Below are positions 1-8,400 of a DNA stretch of 13,768 bases, in pieces. The DNA comes from Muribaculaceae bacterium. GTDB taxonomy: Bacteria; Bacteroidota; Bacteroidia; Bacteroidales; Muribaculaceae. The notes under the pieces are model-generated. The model was not told the DNA's origin. It saw nothing but the letters and a program-made list of their open reading frames with translations, and did no database searches. Numbering within the stretch: the first letter of the stretch is position 1; the number at the start of each line of letters is the position of its first letter. The stretch is from NCBI GenBank assembly GCA_029051445.1, contig JAIDKP010000158.1:1-13768 (forward strand). Direction: 5' to 3'. Position numbers and translations under genes: made by a program.

Positions 1-494
1 AGTCGCGGGCGGTCATAGACACCTCGGTTGTGAAGGTGGGCGACAGGCTTATGCTTGGTTATGTGCCTGAAGGAAACCCCTATGAAAGCGGACGTGTGAC
101 GGTGAAGGGATATACGCCGATCCATAACTCTCCGCTGATGGTAAGCAGTGGCGGAGTGGAAAATGAACTTCCCGACTGGCGTCGTGACGGGGTGTATCTC
201 TATAGCATCTGGCGTGCGGGAGACTACATCAATGTGAGAGCGCGGCTGACATACTCAGATAAGCCTCGGGAGTTTGTTCTGGTGGTCGACACTGATGAGA
301 TCAGGGCTAAGGTGCCTGTGCCGACAGCTCGTCTGGTGCATAGGCTTGAAGTCACAAAGCCCAATTTCGAGCGTCAGGTATATACTTCGTTTGACATTAG
401 ACCGCTTTGGCGGCAGACATGGATAAAGGGCCTCAGAGTGCTTGTGTCAAATACCAATCTCGAGACTGATACATTCATATTTACAAAGAATTAA
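1..494 (+). CDS. Unrecognised protein, 3' end only (5' end outside window)
   Basis: The reading frame is open from the first bases of the window to the TAA at 492-494. The first potential start (GTG at 30) is preceded by nine in-frame sense codons, so the gene most likely begins upstream and only about 164 C-terminal residues are visible. I do not recognise the family. The visible part is rich in alternating hydrophobic and polar stretches (for example VYLYSIW, YINVRARLTY, FVLVVDT), which suggests a beta-rich fold, and it ends in DTFIFTKN. It has no membrane helix, no zinc motif and no nucleotide-binding motif. An extracytoplasmic beta-sandwich protein is a possibility, but this is a guess because any signal peptide would lie outside the window. 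It is followed after 29 bp by the DUF3467 gene on the same strand. Confidence 0.6.
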   Translation, partial: SRAVIDTSVVKVGDRLMLGYVPEGNPYESGRVTVKGYTPIHNSPLMVSSGGVENELPDWRRDGVYLYSIWRAGDYINVRARLTYSDKPREFVLVVDTDEIRAKVPVPTARLVHRLEVTKPNFERQVYTSFDIRPLWRQTWIKGLRVLVSNTNLETDTFIFTKN

Positions 495-523
495 ATCATT
501 AAACACTACAACATAACACTGTC

Positions 524-862
524 ATGGAACAGCCTAAAAAAAATCCTCAGGAGATACAGATCGAGCTTTCACCCGAAGTGGCATCGGGAAACTATGCTAA
601 CCTTGCAGCTATTGCTCACACGCCCGGTGAAGTCTTTATCGATTTTATCGCGCTTGCCCCTAATATGCCAAAGGCTAAGGTGCAGTCACGTATTATCATG
701 ACTCCTGAGAATGCAAAAAACCTTCTTTTTGCTCTCACCGACAATATACGCAAGTATGAGGCAGCTTTCGGCCCTATCGAACCGAAGCGTCCCCTCAACA
801 ATGCTCCGCAGGGAGGCCGTAACGGAGGTGCCGGCGAGATTCCCAATCCGTTCATGGCTTAA
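524..862 (+). CDS. DUF3467 family protein
   Basis: This 112-residue protein matches the DUF3467 pattern: a GNYAN motif near residue 22, an FIDFI strand near residue 39, [14 protein letters not shown] around residues 55-68, and a final helix [12 protein letters not shown] around residues 74-85. The last 25 residues are a low-complexity tail rich in Gly, Pro and Asn, probably disordered. DUF3467 proteins are small, cytosolic and widespread in Bacteroidota, and their function is unknown to me. There is no signal peptide and no membrane segment. The ATG at 524 is the only sensible start, because the family homology begins almost at once. The gene lies 29 bp after the preceding frame and 29 bp before cysS, and I see no clear promoter in either gap. 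Co-transcription with cysS is therefore plausible. Confidence 0.88.
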   Translation: MEQPKKNPQEIQIELSPEVASGNYANLAAIAHTPGEVFIDFIALAPNMPKAKVQSRIIMTPENAKNLLFALTDNIRKYEAAFGPIEPKRPLNNAPQGGRNGGAGEIPNPFMA

Positions 863-891
863 TAGCCCTCTGTACAATATCATATAACGAT

Positions 892-2382
892 ATGGTTAAA
901 GATAATAATCTGGCGATCTACAACTCCCTGTCGCGTCGCAAGGAGTTGTTTGTGCCGGTTCACGAGGGCATGGCGGGTATGTATGTCTGCGGGCCTACAG
1001 TCTATGGCGACGGTCATCTCGGACATGCTCGCCCGGCCATCACTTTCGACATCCTGTTCCGTTATCTGCGTCATCTCGGCTACAAAGTGCGGTATGTGCG
1101 CAATATCACTGATGTTGGCCACCTTGAGCATGATGCCGACGAGGGTGAGGACAAGATCGCAAAAAAGGCCCGTCTGGAGCAGCTTGAGCCGATGGAGGTC
1201 GTGCAGCACTATCTCAACCGCTATCACAAGGCAATGGAGCGGCTCAATGTGCTTCCGCCGACTATCGAGCCTCACGCCTCCGGCCACATAATCGAGCAGA
1301 TCGAGTATGTGAAAAAAATACTTGAGGCCGGTTATGCATACGAGAGCAACGGCTCGGTGTATTTCGATGTGCCAAAGTATAATGCCGACCATCATTATGG
1401 CAAACTTTCAGGTAGAAATATCGATGAGCTTCTGAGCGAGACACGCGCTCTTGACGGCCAGAAGGAAAAACGTAATCCTGCCGACTTCGCGTTGTGGAAA
1501 AAGGCGTCGCCGGAGCATATCATGCACTGGCCGTCGGAGTGGAGCGAGGGTTTCCCCGGATGGCATCTCGAGTGTTCGGCCATGAGCGAGAAGTATCTCG
1601 GTGTGCCTTTTGATATTCATGGCGGCGGCATGGATCTTAAATTCCCGCATCACGAGTGCGAGATCGCCCAGTCGGTCGCACGTAACGGCTGCGATACGGT
1701 CAAGTACTGGATGCACAATAACATGATCACCATCAACGGGCAGAAGATGGGTAAGTCGCTCGGTAACTTCATCACTCTCGATGAGTTCTTCGACGGAACA
1801 CACCCGTTGCTCACCCAGGCCTACTCGCCTATGACGATCAGGTTCTTCATCCTGCAGGCACACTACAGGTCCACAGTCGATTTCAGCAACGAGGCTCTTC
1901 AGGCAGCAGAGAAAGCACTCCAGCGTATGCTCGACGGATACCGTCGTCTCGCCGAGATCGCTCCCTCGTCCGATGGTTCTGCCTCCGACGAGACAAGCCG
2001 GATTGCGGTCAAGTGCTACGAAGCGATGGACGACGACCTCAACACGCCTATTGTCATAGCAAATCTCTTTGAGGCATGCCGTATTGTCAACTCGGCAAAA
2101 GATGCCGGCATGAAGCTCACGACCGGCGATGTCGAGGCTCTTAAGAGCATGTTTGATACATTCCTCGGCGATATTCTCGGCATTGTGAATGAGACATCGG
2201 CGGCATCGTCGCAGTCGCTCAAACCGTTTGAGGAGGCAGTGGACCTTCTGCTCTCCATACGTGCCGAGGCCAAAGCCAAGAAGGACTGGGCCACAAGCGA
2301 TCTCATACGCGACCGTCTCGCCGAGATGGGCTTTACGATCAAAGATACAAAGGACGGAGTAGAGTGGACGCTCCAGAAGTGA
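892..2382 (+). CDS. cysS: Cysteinyl-tRNA synthetase
   Basis: This class I aminoacyl-tRNA synthetase charges tRNA-Cys with cysteine in the cytosol and is essential. All hallmarks are present in its 496 residues. The HIGH-type signature is HLGH at 42-45, just after YVCGPTVY. The expected zinc ligands are Cys33, Cys228 (in WHLECS), His253 and Glu257 (in FPHHECE); the equivalents in the E. coli enzyme coordinate zinc for cysteine discrimination. The KMSKS loop reads KMGKS at 285-289, a variant I believe is common in this phylum. The C-terminal part holds the DALR-like helical domain and the tRNA-binding tail. The length is slightly above the E. coli enzyme (461 aa). The ATG at 892 leaves only a short lead before the Rossmann fold. 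The 3' end abuts or overlaps the exporter gene, so translational coupling is likely. Confidence 0.97.
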   Translation: MVKDNNLAIYNSLSRRKELFVPVHEGMAGMYVCGPTVYGDGHLGHARPAITFDILFRYLRHLGYKVRYVRNITDVGHLEHDADEGEDKIAKKARLEQLEPMEVVQHYLNRYHKAMERLNVLPPTIEPHASGHIIEQIEYVKKILEAGYAYESNGSVYFDVPKYNADHHYGKLSGRNIDELLSETRALDGQKEKRNPADFALWKKASPEHIMHWPSEWSEGFPGWHLECSAMSEKYLGVPFDIHGGGMDLKFPHHECEIAQSVARNGCDTVKYWMHNNMITINGQKMGKSLGNFITLDEFFDGTHPLLTQAYSPMTIRFFILQAHYRSTVDFSNEALQAAEKALQRMLDGYRRLAEIAPSSDGSASDETSRIAVKCYEAMDDDLNTPIVIANLFEACRIVNSAKDAGMKLTTGDVEALKSMFDTFLGDILGIVNETSAASSQSLKPFEEAVDLLLSIRAEAKAKKDWATSDLIRDRLAEMGFTIKDTKDGVEWTLQK

Positions 2383-3311
2383 ATGCTATAAAACCGGCAC
2401 CTCGTCAATGGGAGGGACACATGGCGATGTTTTTCGCCAATATCCTCTGGGGGGCGATGTCGCCGGTTGCAAAATCAGTAATGCAGGAAGGTGTGATCAC
2501 AGGTGTCACCCTTTCTGCTTTGCGTATTTTCGGAGGTACACTGCTGTTTCTCATTGCGGCTATTCTGCCGTCGCGCGTGACAGGAGATGTACCTCTTGAC
2601 CGTCGCGATATATTTAAGGTGTTTCTTGCGTCGGTCATAATGATAAGTGCCAATCAGGGACTTTATATTCTTGGCATAAGTTATACGACTCCGGTCGATA
2701 CTGCGGTGATGAGCACGACCACTCCGGTGTTTACTCTTGTGCTTGCCGCGATATTCATAGGCATGCCAATGACACCGTTAAAAGTGTTCGGTGTAGTACT
2801 TGGTATCGCCGGAGCGCTTATATTGTCGTTCTACGGTTCGGTCAGCGCGATTGCCTCCAACCCGCTTCTGGGAGATGTGCTTTGTCTTGGCGCACAGATG
2901 TGTGCTGCGATATATTACGTCTTTTTTCTTGGGGTCATAGGGAAATATCCCCCTTTTACACTCATGAAGTGGATGTTTCTGTTCTCGTCGCTGACGTGGG
3001 TGCCATGCACGGTGCCCTGGCTCACGGATACCGACTGGTCGGCGATATCATCGGCATCATGGTGGTCGATAGCCTATATCGCGGTGTTTCCGACGTTTAT
3101 CGCCTATATGCTTATCCCGTTCTCGCAGAAACGTCTGAAACCTACGGTCGTCTCGATGTATGCCTATCTGCAGCCGGTGTCGGCGGCCGTCCTGGCATCG
3201 GTCATGGGGCTGGCTGCTTTCGGCTGGATAAAGGGAATGGCCTCAATGCTTATTTTTGCCGGTGTCGCCTGTGTGACGCTGGCAACGTCGGCTCCACGCC
3301 ATAAAGCCTGA
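2379..3311 (+). CDS. EamA/DMT-superfamily transporter (putative metabolite exporter)
   Basis: This is an inner-membrane protein of about 310 residues with roughly ten hydrophobic helices in two repeated EamA halves, the usual DMT layout. The first half opens with [13 protein letters not shown], the standard TM1 pattern, and the second half begins near [21 protein letters not shown] Tyr-Ala-Tyr-Leu-Gln-Pro motif near the C-terminal half is typical of the family. DMT members export amino acids, metabolites or drugs; the substrate cannot be read from sequence. The start is uncertain. GTG at 2364 lies inside cysS, GTG at 2379 overlaps the cysS stop in a GTGA, and ATG at 2421 has a purine-rich GGGAGGG (2410-2416) four bases upstream. 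I chose 2379 because relatives I recall keep a W-x-G-H segment before TM1. The next gene starts 5 bp after the stop. Confidence 0.9.
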   Translation: MNAIKPAPRQWEGHMAMFFANILWGAMSPVAKSVMQEGVITGVTLSALRIFGGTLLFLIAAILPSRVTGDVPLDRRDIFKVFLASVIMISANQGLYILGISYTTPVDTAVMSTTTPVFTLVLAAIFIGMPMTPLKVFGVVLGIAGALILSFYGSVSAIASNPLLGDVLCLGAQMCAAIYYVFFLGVIGKYPPFTLMKWMFLFSSLTWVPCTVPWLTDTDWSAISSASWWSIAYIAVFPTFIAYMLIPFSQKRLKPTVVSMYAYLQPVSAAVLASVMGLAAFGWIKGMASMLIFAGVACVTLATSAPRHKA

Positions 3312-3316
3312 ACGTC

Positions 3317-4729
3317 ATGGTTGATACGGCCGAATTCTCACGTCGCATAAGGGCTTGTCTTCCTTATTGTCCCACTTCGCAACAGGAAGCGCTTATCGAC
3401 ACGCTCGCACACTTCTGCAACGCGCCGCAGAGTGCCGAAAATGAGGTCTTTTTGCTGAACGGATATGCCGGAACCGGCAAAACATCGGTTGTCGGCGCAC
3501 TTGTAAAGGCGCTTGCTTCTGTCGGCCGACGCAGTGTGCTGCTTGCGCCTACCGGCCGGGCGGCCAAGGTGTTCAGCCGATTTGCATCGCATCCGGCCTA
3601 TACTATACACCGCCGCATTTATCACACCGATCCTGATTCAGGCGAGTTCAACTCGTTGGCCGAGAACACCTCGCGTCCCGGTACGATATTTATTGTCGAT
3701 GAGGCATCAATGATCGGCAGCGACAATCAGTCAACATTTACCAGTCTGCTTGATGATCTTATCGAATATGTCTATATGGCCGACGGATGCCGCCTGATAC
3801 TGCTTGGCGACACGGCGCAGCTCCCACCTGTCGGTTGCACGCAGAGCCCGGCTATGTCGCGCGAGGTTTTGAGATCATTCGGGCTTAAGGTAACGCGTGT
3901 GGTGCTCACAGCCACCGTGCGCCAGGCTGCAGAGTCGGGGATTCTCTATAATGCGACATGGCTTCGCAAGGCTATGAGGGTCGATCCGCTCCCCGTGCCG
4001 TTGCTGAAGCTGTCGCCGTTTGACGACGTTGCCGGAGTGGAGGGGAGCGATCTCCCCGATGAACTCTCAGATGCCTACTCGCGCTACGGCCTTGAGGAGA
4101 CGATCGTCATAACACGCTCCAACCGCGCGGCCACGCAATACAATATGGCTATACGTAACCAGATACTCGAGCGGGAGGAGATGCTTGTGCCCGGTGAACT
4201 CGTCATGATCGCCAAAAACAACTATTTCTGGACCCGCAAGATCAAAGGATTTGATTTTATCGCCAACGGCGATGTGGCGCGTGTGGTAAAGGTGCTTGGT
4301 GTCGAGGAACGCATGGGCATGAAGTTCGCCGATGTTATCCTTGCCTTTCCCGACCGCGATATAGAAGTGGAGGTGAAGGTGTCGCTTGATGCGCTTGTTT
4401 CCGATACTCCGGCTCTCTCGCGCGAGCAGATGCAGCAGCTTGCCGAGGTGGCCATAAACGATCCCGACCGCTACCCGGCATTCATGCCGATAGAGCGCAG
4501 ACTGAAAATGCTGCGTCATGATCCGGTCTACAATGCCTTGCAGATAAAATACGCTTATGCGGTCACATGTCACAAGTCGCAGGGCGGACAGTGGGATTCG
4601 GTCTTTGTCGACATGGGCTACATCCCCCCTGAGGCGCAGGGTATAGATTTCTACCGCTGGCTCTATACATCGGTTACACGTGCCAAAAAGAGAGTGCAGT
4701 TTATCAATCCGCGTCTTCCAGTCAGGTGA
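3317..4729 (+). CDS. RecD-like SF1B ATP-dependent DNA helicase
   Basis: This 470-residue superfamily 1 helicase has the motifs in order. Walker A is GYAGTGKT at 49-56, Walker B is DEAS at 128-131, and motif III is GDTAQLPPVG at 164-173. A TATVRQ element follows near residue 200. The C-terminal UvrD_C_2-type domain carries TCHKSQG at 417-423 and the SVTRAKK arginine motif around 452-458. This is the AAA_30/UvrD_C_2 architecture seen in RecD, RecD2 and Dda-like enzymes, which move 5' to 3' on single-stranded DNA. It is much shorter than RecD2 (over 700 aa) and lacks that protein's N-terminal helix-hairpin-helix extension. There is no recB or recC nearby, so it probably acts alone in DNA repair or replication. 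The ATG at 3317 is 5 bp after the exporter stop, and the stop is 3 bp before the sigma-factor start. Confidence 0.93.
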   Translation: MVDTAEFSRRIRACLPYCPTSQQEALIDTLAHFCNAPQSAENEVFLLNGYAGTGKTSVVGALVKALASVGRRSVLLAPTGRAAKVFSRFASHPAYTIHRRIYHTDPDSGEFNSLAENTSRPGTIFIVDEASMIGSDNQSTFTSLLDDLIEYVYMADGCRLILLGDTAQLPPVGCTQSPAMSREVLRSFGLKVTRVVLTATVRQAAESGILYNATWLRKAMRVDPLPVPLLKLSPFDDVAGVEGSDLPDELSDAYSRYGLEETIVITRSNRAATQYNMAIRNQILEREEMLVPGELVMIAKNNYFWTRKIKGFDFIANGDVARVVKVLGVEERMGMKFADVILAFPDRDIEVEVKVSLDALVSDTPALSREQMQQLAEVAINDPDRYPAFMPIERRLKMLRHDPVYNALQIKYAYAVTCHKSQGGQWDSVFVDMGYIPPEAQGIDFYRWLYTSVTRAKKRVQFINPRLPVR

Positions 4730-4732
4730 CCA

Positions 4733-5239
4733 ATGAATCCCTATCAGTTTCAGAAACAATATGAGGAACTGTTCCTCCCGCTCGGGCTGTATGCGCTTCG
4801 GTTGGTGGGCGACACCGATGTGGCTCAGGATGTAGTGCAGTCGGCTTTTGAGTCGGCATGGCTGAAAGTCGGCGAGATACAGAATCTCAAGCCCTACATG
4901 TATCGCACCGTGCGCAATGCCGCGCTGATGTGGCTGAAAGAAAATGACAGAACCGAGGCGCTCACCGACGACATGGATGCTCCCGTAGGCGACGACGATG
5001 TGACCAGATCTGAGCGCGATACCCGGCTGTGGCGCGCTATCGACGGTCTGCCTGCACGATGCCGCGAGATTTTTCTCATGTGCAAGCGCGACGGCATGTC
5101 GTATGCGGAAATCGCTCAGGAGCTTGATATTTCGGTGAAGACTGTAGATAATCAGATAGCCAAGGCGTTGCGTGTATTGCGCGGCTCCGGCGATCTGAAG
5201 CATCTCAATAATTTTTCAGTTCTTCTCAGTTTTTTATGA
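4733..5239 (+). CDS. ECF-family RNA polymerase sigma factor (FecI-like)
   Basis: This 168-residue ECF sigma factor has only regions 2 and 4. Region 2 spans roughly residues 8-75 and includes AQDVVQSAFESAW (region 2.2, core RNA polymerase contact) and YMYRTVRNAALMWLK (regions 2.3-2.4, promoter melting and -10 recognition). Region 4 spans roughly residues 103-155, with LPARCREIFLM followed by the helix-turn-helix around MSYAEIAQELDISVKTVDNQ, which reads the -35 element. The short C-terminal tail is hydrophobic (FSVLLSFL). The ATG is 3 bp after the helicase stop, so it is likely translated from the upstream mRNA. The mini-FecR gene follows after 42 bp and then a TonB-dependent receptor, the order expected for cell-surface signalling. 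Its regulon probably includes the downstream receptor genes, by inference from known FecI-type systems. Confidence 0.94.
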   Translation: MNPYQFQKQYEELFLPLGLYALRLVGDTDVAQDVVQSAFESAWLKVGEIQNLKPYMYRTVRNAALMWLKENDRTEALTDDMDAPVGDDDVTRSERDTRLWRAIDGLPARCREIFLMCKRDGMSYAEIAQELDISVKTVDNQIAKALRVLRGSGDLKHLNNFSVLLSFL

Positions 5240-5281
5240 TTTGGCGATAGGGAATTTCGGGGGACCTGCAATCTAAGGGGT

Positions 5282-5725
5282 ATGGAAAGTAAATTTAAAG
5301 AGTCTGTTGGCTTTGTATCGCATTTCTACTGTCGTGGCGCATTTGTCGCGCGGCGCAGGTTTGTGAGCCATTACCGGCTGTGGAGATGGCGCGGTGTGGC
5401 GGCTGCGCTTGCCGGCTGCGTGTTGGTTGCGTCGGCGGCGATAGTCTATGTAGGTACGCACAGAGTTGAGACTGCGCAGTCCGAGGTTTTGCCTGCGGTC
5501 GAGATGTCGGTTGAGCCTGTGAAGGCGGAAGTGAAGCGTATGGAGTTTGTCAATGCGCCGCTCGACAGCGTTGTCGGCCGCATAGAGAATGTCTACGGCG
5601 TGAAAGTGAAGGGAGTAAGTGAATCCGATACAATGCGCCTGACTCTGAGCTACGAAGGTACGGCTGAGGATCTTGTCGATGCCATCAATCTTACGCTTGA
5701 CACTCATCTGTCCATATCCAGGTAA
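5282..5725 (+). CDS. Minimal FecR-like membrane regulator (single TM helix plus DUF4974-like domain)
   Basis: This 147-residue protein has three parts. A short basic N-terminus (1-37) contains aromatic-rich FVSHFYCRGAF and an Arg/Trp-rich stretch. One membrane helix covers about residues 38-58 (GVAAALAGCVLVASAAIVYV). A linker leads to a C-terminal domain (about 86-147) beginning RMEFVNAPLDSVV, then a YGVKV strand and a second helix EDLVDAINLTLDT. That C-terminal pattern fits DUF4974, the STN-like domain that ends many Bacteroidota FecR anti-sigma proteins. The usual FecR architecture, about 300-400 aa with a cytosolic anti-sigma domain and a central FecR domain, is not there. Only 42 bp separate it from the sigma gene, so no lost upstream part can be hidden. 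The topology would be N-in with the DUF4974-like domain in the periplasm. The sigma factor's partner role is inferred from gene order. Confidence 0.82.
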   Translation: MESKFKESVGFVSHFYCRGAFVARRRFVSHYRLWRWRGVAAALAGCVLVASAAIVYVGTHRVETAQSEVLPAVEMSVEPVKAEVKRMEFVNAPLDSVVGRIENVYGVKVKGVSESDTMRLTLSYEGTAEDLVDAINLTLDTHLSISR

Positions 5726-5745
5726 AGAAAGCAGAAAATAAACCA

Positions 5746-8400
5746 ATGAAAATCAAGTTTGCCCTTGTCACAGGGCTTGTGCTGTTGTCAGCGATGGTGG
5801 CCGGAGCCGACAACATAACCATACACGCCACCCGGCAGCCGGCCGAAGAGGTATTCAGACAGATTGCGCGGCAAAGTGGAAAGAATTTTGTATATGCAAC
5901 CGACCTTCTGCGGGGGCGCATAGTCACAGTCAGTGCCGACAACGCCGCGCTTGAGACTGTGCTCGGTCAGATGCTGAAATCGACCGGAATAAAGTACAGC
6001 ATAAAGGGAAACAATATCATCCTTTCACGCGAAAAAACCTCGACGGCCGTCGCAAAGGTTACAGTCAGTGGGTTTGTACGCGAGAAAGGCAACGGAGAGC
6101 CTATGGTAGGCGCGCTGGTGCGATGCGGTGTCGGCGAAGGAACCGTTGTCACTGCCACCAATACGATGGGTTTCTACTCGCTCACCCTGCCTGCCGGAAA
6201 GCACCCGATAACGGCCTCATATCTCGGCTATGAACCGGTCAGCCGCACAGTCGACATACATGGTAACCAGGCTATAGACTTTGACATGATACCGTCATCC
6301 AAAGTGTTGCATGAGGTCGAGGTGGAGGGAAGCCGAAACCGTCAGCAGGCCATAAGCTCGCCGTCTATCGGTTCGATCAACGTGGGTAAGGCAGCGATAG
6401 CGTCGACACCGGTGTTGTTTGGCGAGAGCGATGTGATAAAGACGCTTCAGCTCGAGCCGGGAGTGTCGGCCGGTGTCGAAGGTATGGCCGGGATGTATGT
6501 TCACGGCGGCAACACAGACGAGAACATGTATATGCTCGACAATATACCGCTGTATCAGGTCAACCATCTCTGCGGCCTATTTTCGGCATTCAATGTCGAG
6601 GCGTTGCGCAACGTCGACTTCTATAAGTCGTCGTTTCCGGCACGATACGACGGCCGTCTGTCATCGTATATGGAGGTCAACACAAAGGATGGATCGCTTG
6701 AGTCACATCATGGATCGGCGAGGCTCGGGCTCACGTCGGGCGCGTTCAATATCGACGGGCCGATCGGCCATCGCGGCACATCGTATTCGGTAGCGTTGCG
6801 CCGGTCGTGGTACGATGTTCTGACTATACCTGCATTCGCAATAGCCAATTCAATTATAAATGATTACGAAGAGAAAACATCGGTCGGATATGCGTTCACC
6901 GATTTAAACGCCAAGATCACGCATCGTTTCTCAGAGCGGTCCAAACTTTATGCGATGCTGTATTACGGCGAAGATTATCTGCGTTATAAGGGTAGCTGGG
7001 ACGATCCGGAAGACGCCGAAAACAGGACCGATTATTCACATGACTATCATCATTTGCGGTGGGGCAATGTCGTCGGTTCGGCCGGGTGGAACTATGTGCT
7101 GACTCCAAAATTGTTCGGCGAGTTTACCGCTGCATACTCGCGCTATGCCTCGCGCATGACATCGGAGGAAGAGAATGGCACACGTGTCGCCGGTGCTGTC
7201 ACGACATTCACACGCGACAGAAATGTGACCCGAAACGAGATAAACGACTGGATATTGAAAGCCGATTTCGACTGGCGTCCTCATTCCGCCCATCGCATCA
7301 GTTTCGGGCTCGGATATACCTTTCACAATTTTATGCCCGCGCGCTCACGTCGTCATATCACGACCGAGGAGATCGACAACGTCGTCACCGACCGTGTCAC
7401 CGCATATCATGCCGGTGAGGCTAACGTCTATGCCGGAGGCGACTGGCAGCCGTTAAGCAGTCTTCGTGTGAACTATGGCGCACACTTCTCGATTTTCGAT
7501 ATAGAAGGGCACACCCATGCGCATCTGTCGCCGCGCCTGAGCGCGCGCTGGAGCGTGGACGATCGCTGGTCGCTTAAGGCCGGATATGCACGCACGGTGC
7601 AATACGTCCATCAGCTCATGCAGAGCTCGATCTCGCTTCCTACCGACCAGTGGGTGCCCGTTATCGGTGACCAGAAACCACAGACGGCTGATAAAATCGC
7701 GGTCGGAGCCTACTTCTCACCGACCAAAGACTATGTGGTATCGGTCGAGGGATATTGGAAGTGTATGGATAATCTTCTCGAGTACGCCGACGAGTATTAT
7801 CTGCTGCCACCCGACGATGAATGGTCGTCGAAACTCACCCCCGGCAAAGGCACATCAAAAGGTATCGACTTCAAGATCTCCAAGGAGTTCGGCCGGTTCA
7901 CCGGCCATATTTCCTACTCACTTATGTGGGCCGACCGGCAGTATGCGGGCCGTAACGGAGGACGACGCTTCCCGGCAAGGTTCGACAACCGCCATAAGAT
8001 CAATATTGTCGCAAACTGGCGCATCAGCGACCGTTGGGAGGTATCGGGAGCATGGACGGGGATGAGCGGAAACCGCATCACACTCCCCACGCAGATATGG
8101 AATGATCCGATGCTCGGCCCCTGGCACTACGACATGCTGCTTGGCACCGATGTCAACAATTTCCGTCTGCCGTTCTATCATCGTCTGGATCTGAGCTTTA
8201 AACGCTATACTAAGAAAGGCTACTGGACGTTCTCACTTTACAACGCCTATTGCAATATGAATACCATTGCCGTTCGCCGTGACTATTCCGACAATCCCAT
8301 ATACGATCCGGTCACAGGTAAGACCGATTACCCTCCCGTTTTCCAGAAAATCAAACTTATTCCTGTAATTCCGTCAGTTTCCTATACATGGCTGTTCTGA
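5746..8400 (+). CDS. TonB-dependent receptor with N-terminal STN signalling domain
   Basis: This is an 884-residue outer-membrane transporter. A signal peptide covers about residues 1-21 and ends AGA. A periplasmic STN (secretin/TonB short N-terminal) domain follows at about 24-97, the signalling domain of FecA-like receptors. A carboxypeptidase-regulatory-like beta-sandwich lies at about 105-190 (VSGFVREKGNGEPMVGALV, then GFYSLTLPAG and a YLGYEP turn). The plug covers about 200-310, with MYVHGGNTDENMYMLDNIPLY around 250-270. The rest is a 22-strand-type barrel ending in an aromatic Phe, the usual barrel-assembly signal. I could not place a clear TonB box. The partner is the overlapping DUF4249 lipoprotein gene, not a SusD, so it is not a classic glycan SusCD pair. 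The substrate is unknown. The start lies 20 bp after the mini-FecR stop. Confidence 0.95.
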   Translation: MKIKFALVTGLVLLSAMVAGADNITIHATRQPAEEVFRQIARQSGKNFVYATDLLRGRIVTVSADNAALETVLGQMLKSTGIKYSIKGNNIILSREKTSTAVAKVTVSGFVREKGNGEPMVGALVRCGVGEGTVVTATNTMGFYSLTLPAGKHPITASYLGYEPVSRTVDIHGNQAIDFDMIPSSKVLHEVEVEGSRNRQQAISSPSIGSINVGKAAIASTPVLFGESDVIKTLQLEPGVSAGVEGMAGMYVHGGNTDENMYMLDNIPLYQVNHLCGLFSAFNVEALRNVDFYKSSFPARYDGRLSSYMEVNTKDGSLESHHGSARLGLTSGAFNIDGPIGHRGTSYSVALRRSWYDVLTIPAFAIANSIINDYEEKTSVGYAFTDLNAKITHRFSERSKLYAMLYYGEDYLRYKGSWDDPEDAENRTDYSHDYHHLRWGNVVGSAGWNYVLTPKLFGEFTAAYSRYASRMTSEEENGTRVAGAVTTFTRDRNVTRNEINDWILKADFDWRPHSAHRISFGLGYTFHNFMPARSRRHITTEEIDNVVTDRVTAYHAGEANVYAGGDWQPLSSLRVNYGAHFSIFDIEGHTHAHLSPRLSARWSVDDRWSLKAGYARTVQYVHQLMQSSISLPTDQWVPVIGDQKPQTADKIAVGAYFSPTKDYVVSVEGYWKCMDNLLEYADEYYLLPPDDEWSSKLTPGKGTSKGIDFKISKEFGRFTGHISYSLMWADRQYAGRNGGRRFPARFDNRHKINIVANWRISDRWEVSGAWTGMSGNRITLPTQIWNDPMLGPWHYDMLLGTDVNNFRLPFYHRLDLSFKRYTKKGYWTFSLYNAYCNMNTIAVRRDYSDNPIYDPVTGKTDYPPVFQKIKLIPVIPSVSYTWLF

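Noticed and set aside
880-1395. A 171-codon minus-strand frame opposite the start of cysS.
   Set aside because: It is a shadow of the conserved CysRS catalytic domain, with no family resemblance.
1741-1755. The KMGKS loop in CysRS as a damaged KMSKS motif.
   Set aside because: The Ser-to-Gly change occurs in an otherwise intact enzyme and, as far as I recall, is common in Bacteroidota CysRS.
4067-5203. A 378-codon open frame on the minus strand, opposite the helicase and sigma genes.
   Set aside because: The plus-strand proteins have full family motifs. The antisense product is His/Arg-rich with no recognisable domain, as expected for a shadow frame in GC-biased codons.
3317-5239. A defence island built around the helicase.
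   Set aside because: No nuclease, methyltransferase, toxin, reverse transcriptase or phage gene is adjacent, and the neighbours are housekeeping or signalling genes.
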